This document shows, one piece after another, positions 9,258-17,764 of a stretch of DNA of 64,000 nucleotides; the first letter of the stretch is position 1; each line of letters opens with the position of its first letter. A program made the position numbers and the translations under genes. The stretch is from Clostridium sp. AN503 (GTDB lineage Bacteria > Bacillota > Clostridia > Lachnospirales > Lachnospiraceae), in contig NZ_JBFDTP010000001.1 of NCBI RefSeq assembly GCF_040719375.1, positions 868,001 through 932,000 of the forward strand, given 5' to 3'. The notes beneath the pieces are model-generated. The model worked only from the letters and a program-made list of their open reading frames with translations. It searched no databases and was not told where the DNA came from.

Positions 9258-9285
9258 TGACACACTATATGACACACTTTGTGTC
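9258..9285. repeat. tandem TGACACAC repeats with a palindrome
   Basis: TGACACAC occurs twice, 12 bases apart (9258-9265 and 9270-9277). The second copy is part of the palindrome GACACA-CTT-TGTGTC (9271-9285). It lies about 80 bases upstream of the regulator start and is a candidate operator for the divergent region. Confidence 0.45.
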
Positions 9286-9396
9286 GTTCATATTTAACAT
9301 AGTTAAAAATAAAACAAAATATTTTGGTAATATCACACAAAAATAAGCCCAGAAGCAAAAGGAAAACTTTGATCAATTCACAAAAACAACAAAAAC

Positions 9397-9435
9397 CTGG
9401 AAATGTTTTCCAGTCATTGCAATGACACAATTGTG
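9397..9435. promoter_or_regulatory. three abutting palindromes covering the operon promoter
   Basis: Three perfect inverted repeats touch end to end: CTGGAAA-TGT-TTTCCAG (9397-9413), TCATTGCAATGA (9414-9425) and CACAATTGTG (9426-9435). The second and third cover the -35 box and spacer of the predicted promoter. This looks like a compound operator. Confidence 0.5.
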
Positions 9436-9446
9436 AATGATAAAAT
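9417..9446 (+). promoter_or_regulatory. sigma-70 promoter of the CoA-pathway operon
   Basis: -35 TTGCAA (9417-9422), an 18-base spacer and -10 TAAAAT (9441-9446), preceded by TGa as an extended -10. No -24/-12 element with GG-N10-GC spacing was found here, which agrees with the missing GAFTGA loop in the neighbouring regulator. Confidence 0.55.
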
Positions 9447-9501
9447 TCTAACATAGAAACAGGAAATCAGCAAGCCTGTAAACAAGAATAGGAGGCAGAA
9501 T

Positions 9502-10683
9502 ATGGATTTTAGTCTGACGAGAGAGCAGGAAATGGTCCGCAGGATGGCAAGCGAATTTGCTGAAAAATTTTGTGAGCCCGAGGCTGCTGCAATTGATGAG
9601 AGTCATGAATTTCCTATGGAAACATGGAAAAAGATGCAGCAGTACGGACTTCTTAGAATCAATCATGCAAGAGAATATGGCGGAACAGGGTTAGATCCTG
9701 TTGCAGAGATGATCGTTATTGAGGAGCTTTCCAAAGCAAGCCTGACTCATGGAGCGATCTATGCGCTGCTCGGAAATGGATTTCCAACTTTTGTGGAACT
9801 GTTCGGGACAAAGGAGCAGAAGGAAAAATATGTGACGGCGGTACTGGAGCAGGGTGATATCGGTTCCTTTGAAATGACAGAGCCAGATGCCGGATCAGAT
9901 GCCGGAGGCGTACATACCACATCAACCAAAGACGGCGATGATTATATTATCAACGGCGCTAAATGCTTTATCACCGCAGGAAATATTGCAAAATATCACC
10001 TGGTAGTATGCCAGGCAGACGCAAAAGCAGGTGAAAGGGGGTTCAACGGTTTTATTGTAGAAAGTGGTACTCCGGGTCTTACCATCGGGAAAATTGAAAA
10101 TAAGATGGGAATACGCGCGCTCCCCACGGCTGAGGTGATCTACGAGGACGTAAGAGTTTCAAAAGAACAGATGTTAGGCGGTCCAGGCGCAGTCGGAAAA
10201 ATGATGAAATTTGCGCTGGGCACATTGGATGCAGCGAGGATTGGAACAGGTGCACAGGCGCTTGGGGTTGCAACAGCGGCATTTGAAAAGGCGCTTTCCT
10301 ATTCGGGAGAGAGGGTGCAGTTTGGAAAGCCAATCAATGCAAACCAGGGAATCAAATGGTATCTTGCCGAAATGGCCGGAAAGCTCGACATGGCAAGGCT
10401 TCTGATTTACCGCGCAGCATGGCTGGAAAGCCAGGGAAAACCATTTTCCAAGGAAGCGGCTATGGCGAAGCTTTACGCCACCGGCTTCGGACGTGAGATT
10501 GTAAATGATGCGCTGCAGATCCATGGAGGCTACGGCTATGTTCACGATTATCCTTTAGAGCGCATGTACCGCGATATCAAGATCACAGAGATATACGAAG
10601 GCTCATCGGAGATCATGAAAGTAGTCATTGCAAACAATCTGATTCCAAGGGCGCCGAAAAAGAAAGATAAGAAAGCAAAATGA
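9502..10683 (+). CDS. acyl-CoA dehydrogenase
   Basis: A 393-aa flavoprotein of the butyryl-CoA dehydrogenase type. The FAD/substrate signatures EMTEPDAGSDAGG and QIHGGYGYVHDYPLERMYRD are present. The catalytic glutamate is in IYEGSSEI near residue 370. The start is preceded by AGGAGG. It is followed at once by etfB and etfA, so electrons should pass between this enzyme and the Etf pair. In an anaerobe it probably reduces an enoyl-CoA made by the ligase/transferase and hydratase of the same operon. The motif resembles Bcd/AcdA more than E. coli CaiA. Confidence 0.93.
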   Translation: MDFSLTREQEMVRRMASEFAEKFCEPEAAAIDESHEFPMETWKKMQQYGLLRINHAREYGGTGLDPVAEMIVIEELSKASLTHGAIYALLGNGFPTFVELFGTKEQKEKYVTAVLEQGDIGSFEMTEPDAGSDAGGVHTTSTKDGDDYIINGAKCFITAGNIAKYHLVVCQADAKAGERGFNGFIVESGTPGLTIGKIENKMGIRALPTAEVIYEDVRVSKEQMLGGPGAVGKMMKFALGTLDAARIGTGAQALGVATAAFEKALSYSGERVQFGKPINANQGIKWYLAEMAGKLDMARLLIYRAAWLESQGKPFSKEAAMAKLYATGFGREIVNDALQIHGGYGYVHDYPLERMYRDIKITEIYEGSSEIMKVVIANNLIPRAPKKKDKKAK

Positions 10684-10699
10684 CAGGAGGTGTGTGAGC

Positions 10700-11500
10700 A
10701 TGAGAATTATTGTTTGTGTAAAACAGGTACCGGATACATCGGGCAGGGTTGCTGTAAGAGAGGACGGGACTTTAGACCGCGCTTCTATGGCAACGATCCT
10801 GAATCCGGATGACAGGAATGCCGTTGAAGCTGCACTGGAGATAAAGGATAAGGAAGGCGCGCAGGTCACCGTCATTTCCATGGGGCCGCCGCCTGCGGAA
10901 AAGATGCTGAGAGAAATCCTGGCAATGGGAGCCGACGATGCAGTGCTGGTATCCGGACGCGAATTTGGCGGATCAGATACCTATGCCACCTCCCAGATCC
11001 TTGCTGCAGCCATTCATAAGTTGGGCCTGGGAAAAGAAGACCTGGTGATCTGCGGGCGGCAGGCCATTGACGGAGATACCGCTCAGGTAGGACCTCAGAT
11101 CGCAGAGAAATTGCAGATTCCCCAGGTAACCTATGCTTCGGATATACAGAAGGAGGGGAACACGCTGATCGTGAAGCGGATGCTGGAGGATGGTTATATG
11201 ACGATCCGCGTGACTGCTCCGTGCCTTCTGACCTGCATTAAAGAGCTGAACAATCCGCGGCTGATGAATGCCAGGGATATCTATGAAGCATATCAGAAAC
11301 CCCTGACTGTCTTCGATTATGAAAGCCTTGCAGACGAACCGCTGATTGATAAGACAACGATCGGACTAAAGGGTTCACCGACAAATATCTATAAAAGCTT
11401 CACACCGCCGCTAAAAGGCGTGGGTATGATGTTGGACGGTGCGGATAAAGAAACATGTAAAACGCTGGCAGGACTTCTTTCAGCGAAACATCTAATCTGA
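10700..11500 (+). CDS. etfB: electron transfer flavoprotein subunit beta
   Basis: About 266 aa, starting MRIIVCVKQVPDT, typical of clostridial EtfB. Conserved stretches are ILNPDDRNAVEAAL, the nucleotide-binding ADDAVLVS region and CGRQAIDGDTAQVGP. The ATG at 10700 lies nine bases after AGGAGG and is preferred to the GTG at 10694, which is only three bases away. It forms a dimer with the EtfA that follows and is partner of the acyl-CoA dehydrogenase 16 bases upstream. Whether the pair bifurcates electrons to ferredoxin cannot be judged from motifs alone. Confidence 0.93.
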   Translation: MRIIVCVKQVPDTSGRVAVREDGTLDRASMATILNPDDRNAVEAALEIKDKEGAQVTVISMGPPPAEKMLREILAMGADDAVLVSGREFGGSDTYATSQILAAAIHKLGLGKEDLVICGRQAIDGDTAQVGPQIAEKLQIPQVTYASDIQKEGNTLIVKRMLEDGYMTIRVTAPCLLTCIKELNNPRLMNARDIYEAYQKPLTVFDYESLADEPLIDKTTIGLKGSPTNIYKSFTPPLKGVGMMLDGADKETCKTLAGLLSAKHLI

Positions 11501-11513
11501 GGAGGAAAAGGAT

Positions 11514-12623
11514 ATGACCAATTATGACAGCTCAGATATTGCTGCTTTCAAAGATGTCTGGGTATTTTGCGAACAGAGGGACAGCAAACTGATGACGACG
11601 GATTTTGAACTGCTGTCAAAGGGACGCGATCTGGCAGATGAACTGAATGGAAAGCTGGTGGGCGTGATCCTGGGGGATAACGTAAGCGAAATCGTACAGG
11701 AGCTTGGCGGATATGGTGCAGATGAGGTCCTGGCAGCAGAGCACCCGCTGCTGAAAGACTATACCACGGATGGCTATACAAAGGTTCTCTGCGATTTGAT
11801 CCAGGAACGAAAACCTGAGATCTTCCTGGTAGGTGCCACAACAATAGGACGCGACCTGGGACCGAGATGTGCGGCGCGCCTCCATACAGGGCTTTGCGCA
11901 GACTGCACCCATCTGGATGTGGATGTTAGAAATTATGTGGAATTTTTAAGAAACTCATCCACTCTGGATGTGGACAGCATGAACTGGGATTATGAAGAGA
12001 AAAATCTGAAGATGACACGGCCAGCTTTCGGCGGGCATCTGATGGCGACCATAATCTGCCCCAGATTCCGCCCGTGTATGGCGACCGTACGCCCAGGTGT
12101 TATGAAAAAATCCGCCTTTGATCCGGAAAAAGCAAAGCAGGTGACCATCACCCGCATTATACCGGAGCTAACCAAAGAAGATATCAAAGCAGAGGTCGTA
12201 GAAGTTGTTAAGGCGGCAAAAAAAATGGTGGATCTGATTGGCGCAGAAGTCGTGGTCGCCGTGGGAAGGGGTATTTCCAAAGACGTAAGAAAAGGACTGG
12301 AACTGGCCCAGGCACTGGCAGACGAACTTGGCGGTGTGGTAGGCGGGTCAAGAGTTGCCGTGGATTCAGGATGGCTGTCTGCCGATCATCAGGTAGGGCA
12401 GACAGGAAAAACGGTGCATCCGAAGCTCTATGTGGCACTTGGGATCTCCGGCGCCATCCAGCACAAGGTGGGAATGCAGGATGCTGAATGCATTGTCGCA
12501 GTAAACAAAAGTGAGACTGCTTCCGTTTTTGAGTTTGCCGATTACGGCATCTGCGGCGATTTGTTCCAGGTAGCGCCGATGCTGATCGAAGCGGTCCGTG
12601 AGGAAAAAAACAGAAAACTATAA
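11514..12623 (+). CDS. etfA: electron transfer flavoprotein subunit alpha
   Basis: A 369-aa FAD-binding partner of EtfB. The C-terminal domain has the FAD motifs VVGGSRVAVDSGW, QVGQTGKTVHPKLY and GISGAIQHKVGM. The N-terminus holds the Etf fold, with a short extra N-terminal extension of about 15 residues and no ferredoxin-like cysteine cluster, unlike CarE of Acetobacterium. GGAGG lies just upstream and the gap to etfB is 13 bases. Confidence 0.93.
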   Translation: MTNYDSSDIAAFKDVWVFCEQRDSKLMTTDFELLSKGRDLADELNGKLVGVILGDNVSEIVQELGGYGADEVLAAEHPLLKDYTTDGYTKVLCDLIQERKPEIFLVGATTIGRDLGPRCAARLHTGLCADCTHLDVDVRNYVEFLRNSSTLDVDSMNWDYEEKNLKMTRPAFGGHLMATIICPRFRPCMATVRPGVMKKSAFDPEKAKQVTITRIIPELTKEDIKAEVVEVVKAAKKMVDLIGAEVVVAVGRGISKDVRKGLELAQALADELGGVVGGSRVAVDSGWLSADHQVGQTGKTVHPKLYVALGISGAIQHKVGMQDAECIVAVNKSETASVFEFADYGICGDLFQVAPMLIEAVREEKNRKL

Positions 12624-12637
12624 AAGGAGCGTAAGCT

Positions 12638-13405
12638 ATGGAATACAAAGACATTATTTTTGAAAAGAAGGACGGCTATGCCATTATCACTTTTAATCGT
12701 CCCAAGGAATTGAATCCTTTGAACGCCAATATGAAAAAGGAATTGTCAGAGGCTTTGACGGCGGTTGAGGAGGACTCTGATATCGGAGGAGTGATCATTG
12801 CAGGAGCCGGCAGGGCGTTTATGGCCGGTACGGACTTAAATGAGATCGACACGGCAAGAACAGCTGCGGATACCGTGGAAATGTCTGTACATGGACAGGA
12901 GCTGATGAACAAGATCGAGCGGCTGAAAAAACCGGTTATTGCAGCAATTCACGGGTACGCCCTGGGCGGCGGTGCAGAGCTGGCTCTGGCCTGTGATCTA
13001 AGGGTCGCTTCCTGGGATGCGGTGTTTGGAATGCCGGAAGCAGATTTAGGCGTGGCCCCCTGCTACGGCGGAACCCAACGGCTGGCAAGGCTCTGCGGTG
13101 CAGGCGCAGCAAAGGACCTTTTGCTGACAGCCCGCCAGGTACCCGCCGATGAGTGCCTGCGCATGGGTATTTTTAACCGTGTAGTGGAGAAACGTGCGGA
13201 GATACAGGAAGCGGAAAAGGTAATGAAACAGATTATCCGCAATGGTCCGGAGGCATTGACTGTATGCAAGAGGCTGGTAGATGAAGGCCTGGATATGAGC
13301 TTTGAAGAGGGGCTTAAGCTGGAGGCAGATCTAAACGGATATCTGGCTGAGACAGATTTTGCAAAAGCAAAGGTCGCAGAATTTCAGAACAGACATAAGC
13401 ATTAA
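12638..13405 (+). CDS. enoyl-CoA hydratase/isomerase (crotonase family)
   Basis: A 255-aa crotonase. The oxyanion-hole segment is MAGTDLNEID. Both catalytic glutamates of true hydratases are present, one in LGGGAEL and one in FGMPEADLG, followed by GGTQRL. Hydratase or dehydratase activity on a beta-hydroxyacyl-CoA is therefore likely. In the carnitine pathway the equivalent step (CaiD) converts carnitinyl-CoA to crotonobetainyl-CoA. Here it should feed the acyl-CoA dehydrogenase of the same operon. It starts 14 bases after etfA. Confidence 0.9.
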   Translation: MEYKDIIFEKKDGYAIITFNRPKELNPLNANMKKELSEALTAVEEDSDIGGVIIAGAGRAFMAGTDLNEIDTARTAADTVEMSVHGQELMNKIERLKKPVIAAIHGYALGGGAELALACDLRVASWDAVFGMPEADLGVAPCYGGTQRLARLCGAGAAKDLLLTARQVPADECLRMGIFNRVVEKRAEIQEAEKVMKQIIRNGPEALTVCKRLVDEGLDMSFEEGLKLEADLNGYLAETDFAKAKVAEFQNRHKH

Positions 13406-13432
13406 AAATAAAAATTAAAAGGAGGAATCAAG

Positions 13433-14647
13433 ATGACGAATCGACCGTTGGAGGGTGTGAAGGTTGTGGATTTTACAGTGGCAGGCGCAGGTCCGGCCGC
13501 TGCAAAGATGCTTGCAGACTGGGGTGCTGACGTGATTAAGATTGAGCCGCTCCAGGGAGAAAATGGACGCTTTACAGGCGCGACCCTGGGAATGAGGGCA
13601 GATGAAGAGCAGAATCCCCATGAAGAGATGAAGGACGGAAACAAGCGGGGAATCGCAGTGAATCTGAAAGATCCGCGGGGTCAGGAACTGGTAGACAAGC
13701 TCCTGGGCGAAGCCAATATCTTTCTTTCCAACTACCGTGAGCGGGCCTTAAAAAAACTGGGACTGGATTATGAGACCATGTCTGAAAAGCACCCGCATAT
13801 TATCTGGGGGATCTTAACCGGATTTGGTACAGAAGGACCAGTAGCGGGCAATCCCGGATTTGATACCGTTGCGTTCTGGGCGCGCTCCGGGGCTATGATC
13901 GACCTTTGCGAGAACGGTGAGGTTCCGCTGACACCGCCTTTCGGTCTCGGAGATTTCGGCACGGCGGGAACTCTGGCCGGTGCGCTGGCTGCCTGTCTCT
14001 ACCAGCAGATGAAGACCGGAAAAGGGGAAAAGGTCATGGTTTCCCTTTACGGACAGGCGATCTGGGACAACGGATGCTGCATCCAGGCAGAATATCATGG
14101 CAACCACTGGCCGAAGAGCCGCCTGAATCCGGATAGCCCTCTTCGCAATACATATAAATGTAAGGACGGCACATGGACTATGATCTCGGTATTGGATTAT
14201 GCACGTTTCTACGCGCCGTTCATGGAGACAGTAGGCAGGGCAGACTTGATCGGGGATGAAAGATTCAACACGGAAGAATCCATGAGGCATCACAAAAAGG
14301 AACTGATGGATATTCTGGATCCGATATTCCTGAGCAAAGACTATGCCGAGTGGGACCAGCTCCTTACAGACCACGATATTGCCCATGACCGCATCAACCA
14401 TATGATTGATACAATTACAGACGAGCAGGCGCTGGCTAATAACTTCATCTACAAATATAAGAACCGGGACGGCTCCGAAGACTTGATCGTTTCCACTCCC
14501 GTAAAATTTGGAAAACCGGATGAGATTGCCCATAGGAATGCCCCCCTGATCGGTGAGCATACGGCAGAGGTTATGAAGTCCCTTGGTTATACAGATGCGG
14601 ATATCAAAGCCTGGGCGGCAGACGGGGCAATAGGCGTGCACAAATAG
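13433..14647 (+). CDS. class III CoA-transferase (CaiB/BaiF family)
   Basis: A 404-aa enzyme that moves CoA between carboxylates, probably from product-CoA to fresh substrate. The N-terminal signature LADWGADVIKIEP and the nucleotide-type fold of family III are clear. The candidate catalytic aspartate is in NPGFDTVAFWARSG. Together with the CoA ligase of the operon it mirrors CaiB/CaiC: the ligase primes the cycle with ATP and the transferase then recycles CoA. It has GGAGG upstream and a gap of 27 bases to the hydratase gene. Confidence 0.92.
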   Translation: MTNRPLEGVKVVDFTVAGAGPAAAKMLADWGADVIKIEPLQGENGRFTGATLGMRADEEQNPHEEMKDGNKRGIAVNLKDPRGQELVDKLLGEANIFLSNYRERALKKLGLDYETMSEKHPHIIWGILTGFGTEGPVAGNPGFDTVAFWARSGAMIDLCENGEVPLTPPFGLGDFGTAGTLAGALAACLYQQMKTGKGEKVMVSLYGQAIWDNGCCIQAEYHGNHWPKSRLNPDSPLRNTYKCKDGTWTMISVLDYARFYAPFMETVGRADLIGDERFNTEESMRHHKKELMDILDPIFLSKDYAEWDQLLTDHDIAHDRINHMIDTITDEQALANNFIYKYKNRDGSEDLIVSTPVKFGKPDEIAHRNAPLIGEHTAEVMKSLGYTDADIKAWAADGAIGVHK

Positions 14648-14694
14648 AAGCGAAACCGTTACGGTAAATAAATAAAAGGAAAGAAGGCTCTTAT

Positions 14695-16011
14695 ATGGAA
14701 ATAGTAAGTATTATTGGCATGATCGCCGCATTGTGTCTGCTGTCTTACATGGTTATGAAGGGCATCAATATATATGTGGCTGCAATTGTGTGCTCCATGG
14801 TAGTCGCCCTGACCGGTCAGATCCCGGCATTCGATGCGCTCCAGACTAATTACATGGGCGGCTTTACCGGATTCTTTGGCGGAAACTTCCTCATCTTTGT
14901 AGCCGGTGCCCTGATGGGGCAGGTGTATGAGAAAACCAACGGCGCGAAGGCGATCGCACGGCTGATCATCGGACTGCTTGGGAAAAAGGCGTCCATGATC
15001 GCGGTTCCCATTGCAATCGGTATTCTGACCTATGGCGGTATTGCAGGTTTTGTTGTATGCTTTGCCGTATTCCCTATCGCTCTTGAAATTTACCGGCAGG
15101 CAGATATTCCAAGACGTTTCATTCCGGGCGTTATTGTATTTTCCTGCTGTACCTTCTCCGGCATTGGCCCCGGCAATCCTCAGGTAGGGAACGTGGTCCT
15201 TCAGAATGCATTTGGAACCTCGCTGATGGCGGGAGCTACGGTTGGTTTTATCTGTACAGGTGTTACCCTTGTGGTCGGTCTGGTCATTCTCAACGTTATG
15301 GTAAACCGTGCGTGGGAGAAGGGGGAGCACTTTGTGGCAAAAGAGCAGGACAAGTTTGATGATGACGCTGTATGTCCCAATGGCTGGATCGCCTTGATCC
15401 CACTGGCTATCTCTCTGGTACTGATCAATGTAAAGGTGGGTGGAAAACAGCTTGTCCCCACAGCCTTTGGTGTTGCCTTTGGAGCTCTGCTCGCCTACAT
15501 CATGCTGAGAAAATACAAAACCTCTGAAGAGGGACCGGTGACGCTCGCCGGAAACGGGATCAAAAATGCCGTATCCGCCGCAGCCAATACCTCCGCGGTG
15601 GTAGGCTTTGGATCTGTTGTAAAGGCTGCCGTCGGTTTTCCGGTACTCTGCTCAGCAATTGAAAATATACCTGGACCGCCTCTGGTCGCAGTTGCACTGG
15701 CAACCACTTTGATCGCAGGTATCTGCGGCTCCGGCTCTGGCGGACTGGGCATTGCAGCACCTATTTTGAAACCGATCTTTGTTGACGGCCTTGGAATCAA
15801 TATCAACGTGCTGCACAGAATGATGCTGATCGCATCCTCAGGTTTGGATTCTCTGCCGCACAATGGTTTCGTTGTTACGGTTATCAACGGTGTGTGCGGA
15901 GAGACACACAAGGATGCCTACATGCCGGTATTCTGGCTTACGGTTATCACCCCGTTAATCGCAACAGTAGTCGGTATTATCCTGTTTACCCTGTTCCCCA
16001 TGTGGCCATAA
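14695..16011 (+). CDS. GntP-family permease
   Basis: A 438-aa inner-membrane transporter with about 12 hydrophobic segments. It has the glycine-rich GGFTGFFGGNFLIFVAGALMG and GSGSGGLGIAAPI blocks typical of GntP/gluconate-type symporters. It follows the CoA-transferase by 47 bases on the same strand, so it probably imports the hydroxy-acid or enoate substrate of the operon, or exports the reduced product. GntP members favour small hydroxylated carboxylates. It replaces the BCCT carrier expected in a carnitine operon. Confidence 0.85.
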   Translation: MEIVSIIGMIAALCLLSYMVMKGINIYVAAIVCSMVVALTGQIPAFDALQTNYMGGFTGFFGGNFLIFVAGALMGQVYEKTNGAKAIARLIIGLLGKKASMIAVPIAIGILTYGGIAGFVVCFAVFPIALEIYRQADIPRRFIPGVIVFSCCTFSGIGPGNPQVGNVVLQNAFGTSLMAGATVGFICTGVTLVVGLVILNVMVNRAWEKGEHFVAKEQDKFDDDAVCPNGWIALIPLAISLVLINVKVGGKQLVPTAFGVAFGALLAYIMLRKYKTSEEGPVTLAGNGIKNAVSAAANTSAVVGFGSVVKAAVGFPVLCSAIENIPGPPLVAVALATTLIAGICGSGSGGLGIAAPILKPIFVDGLGININVLHRMMLIASSGLDSLPHNGFVVTVINGVCGETHKDAYMPVFWLTVITPLIATVVGIILFTLFPMWP

Positions 16012-16081
16012 AACAGTTTGTAAAGCGCGGGCGCACAGTCCTGCAAAGCTGATATCGATGAGTACAGTTGAGGATAGAAAA

Positions 16082-17764
16082 ATGTTGATTACAGATTACT
16101 TGGAAAAAAATGCAGAAACCTGGCCGGAGGATGGTGCGCTTGTTGAACTGAACTATCTGGTAAAGACAAAAAATCCGCTGGAATGGAGGCAGCAGTCCTG
16201 GAATAAAGCAGAACTCCTGGAACCATTCCGGCGTGAGATCACATGGGAGGTTTTCAATGAAAAAGCGAACCGGATTGCCAATTTCCTGATCTCAAGAGGT
16301 GTTGGAAAAGGGGATCATGTGGCGCTGATCATGAAAAATTGTCTGGAGTGGATGCCTCTCTACTTTGGTATTTTAAAAACGGGCGCTGTGGCGGTGATGC
16401 TGAGCTACCGGTTTCAGGGGGAGATGATCCTGAATTGTGTGGAGCTGGCTGACGTCAATGTGTTCCTCTTCGGACCGGAGATCGTGGATCGGATAGAGGA
16501 GATCAAGGAGCGCTTGTTCGACAGGCGCATGGGATTTTTTATCGGGGTTAATTGTCCGGCATACTCCCATGTTCCCTGTCCGGAGTACGTGGAAAATATT
16601 ATTTTGGAATCGGACAACTGCTCCAGCAGGAATCCTGCCGTGGATATTCAGGAATCCGATCCGGCGGCCGTTTATTTTTCATCTGGAACCACTGGAGATC
16701 CAAAAGCCGTTTTACTGAGCCATGCTTCTCTTGTATTCTCAGCACAGGTAGAACAGGCGCATCACTATCAGACCAAAGACGACTGCTTTTTGTGTATTCC
16801 TCCATTTTACCATGAGGGCGCTACCATACACTGGTTTGGGAGCCTGATCACAGGGAGCAGGGCGGTTCTCTTAAAGGGGATCAAGCCAGATATGATCCTG
16901 GAGGCGGTAAGCCGGGAAAAATGTACGATTGCGTGGCTTTTGGTACCATGGGCCCAGGATATTTTAGATGCCCTGGACAGGCAGAGCATCCGGTTAGCGG
17001 ACTATCCCAATATGAAGCAGTGGAGGCTGATGCATATCGGCGCGCAGCCGGTTCCTATCGCAACAATCCGGCGATGGAAGGAGTATTTCCCGGAACAGCA
17101 ATATGAGACCAGCTACGGGCTTTCTGAATCCGGAGGTCCCGGCTGCGTACATACAGGCATAGGAAACGAATGCGAAGCCGGTGCGATCGGGATACCCGGT
17201 TATGGCTGGGAATGCAGGGTCGTGGATAGTGAACGCCGGGAGGTGCCCGTGAATACCACAGGAGAGCTTGCCGTGAGAGGTCCTGGCGTGATGATGCGGT
17301 ATTATAAGAATCCTGAGGCGACCAGAGAAGTCCTGACGGAAGACGGATGGCTGTACACCGGCGATATGGTTGTGAAGAAGGACGATGGTCAGCTCTACAT
17401 TGTGGATCGGAAAAAAGATGTGATCATTTCCGGCGGAGAAAACATCTATCCTGTGCCGATCGAGGATTTCATCCATAATTTTGAACCGGTCAGGGATGTG
17501 GCTATTATTGGATTTCCCCGTGACCGGCTCGGGGAGGTTCCTGGTGCGATTATCCAGTTAAAGGAAGGATACAGCTGCACAAAAGAAGATGTGCGCGCAT
17601 ACTGCGGGCAGCTCCCACGATATGAACGTCCTGTTCAGATTTTCTTTGGAGATGTGCCAAGAGGCTCTACCGGAAAGATAAAAAAGCAGGAGCTTCGCAG
17701 GAAATATGGTGTCGAAAACACCGTATGCTCCACACAGCAGGGCGATGGAAGGATGAAGTTATGA
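16082..17764 (+). CDS. AMP-forming acyl-CoA ligase (CaiC-like)
   Basis: About 560 aa. The ATP-binding P-loop FSSGTTGDPKAVLLSH, the adenylation motifs YGLSESGG and YTGDM, and the C-terminal lysine region RGSTGKIKKQELR place it in the ANL superfamily. It should activate a carboxylic acid to its CoA thioester at the cost of ATP. The ATG at 16082 has GAGGATAG at good spacing; the upstream in-frame ATG at 16058 lacks a ribosome site. Its stop overlaps the next gene by ATGA. Confidence 0.9.
   Translation: MLITDYLEKNAETWPEDGALVELNYLVKTKNPLEWRQQSWNKAELLEPFRREITWEVFNEKANRIANFLISRGVGKGDHVALIMKNCLEWMPLYFGILKTGAVAVMLSYRFQGEMILNCVELADVNVFLFGPEIVDRIEEIKERLFDRRMGFFIGVNCPAYSHVPCPEYVENIILESDNCSSRNPAVDIQESDPAAVYFSSGTTGDPKAVLLSHASLVFSAQVEQAHHYQTKDDCFLCIPPFYHEGATIHWFGSLITGSRAVLLKGIKPDMILEAVSREKCTIAWLLVPWAQDILDALDRQSIRLADYPNMKQWRLMHIGAQPVPIATIRRWKEYFPEQQYETSYGLSESGGPGCVHTGIGNECEAGAIGIPGYGWECRVVDSERREVPVNTTGELAVRGPGVMMRYYKNPEATREVLTEDGWLYTGDMVVKKDDGQLYIVDRKKDVIISGGENIYPVPIEDFIHNFEPVRDVAIIGFPRDRLGEVPGAIIQLKEGYSCTKEDVRAYCGQLPRYERPVQIFFGDVPRGSTGKIKKQELRRKYGVENTVCSTQQGDGRMKL

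Noticed and set aside
9286..9501. A sigma-54 promoter before the acyl-CoA dehydrogenase
   Set aside because: No GG-N10-GC element was found, and the regulator lacks GAFTGA.
13814..14641. A 275-codon minus-strand frame inside the CoA-transferase
   Set aside because: Shadow of a clear gene, with no start signal.
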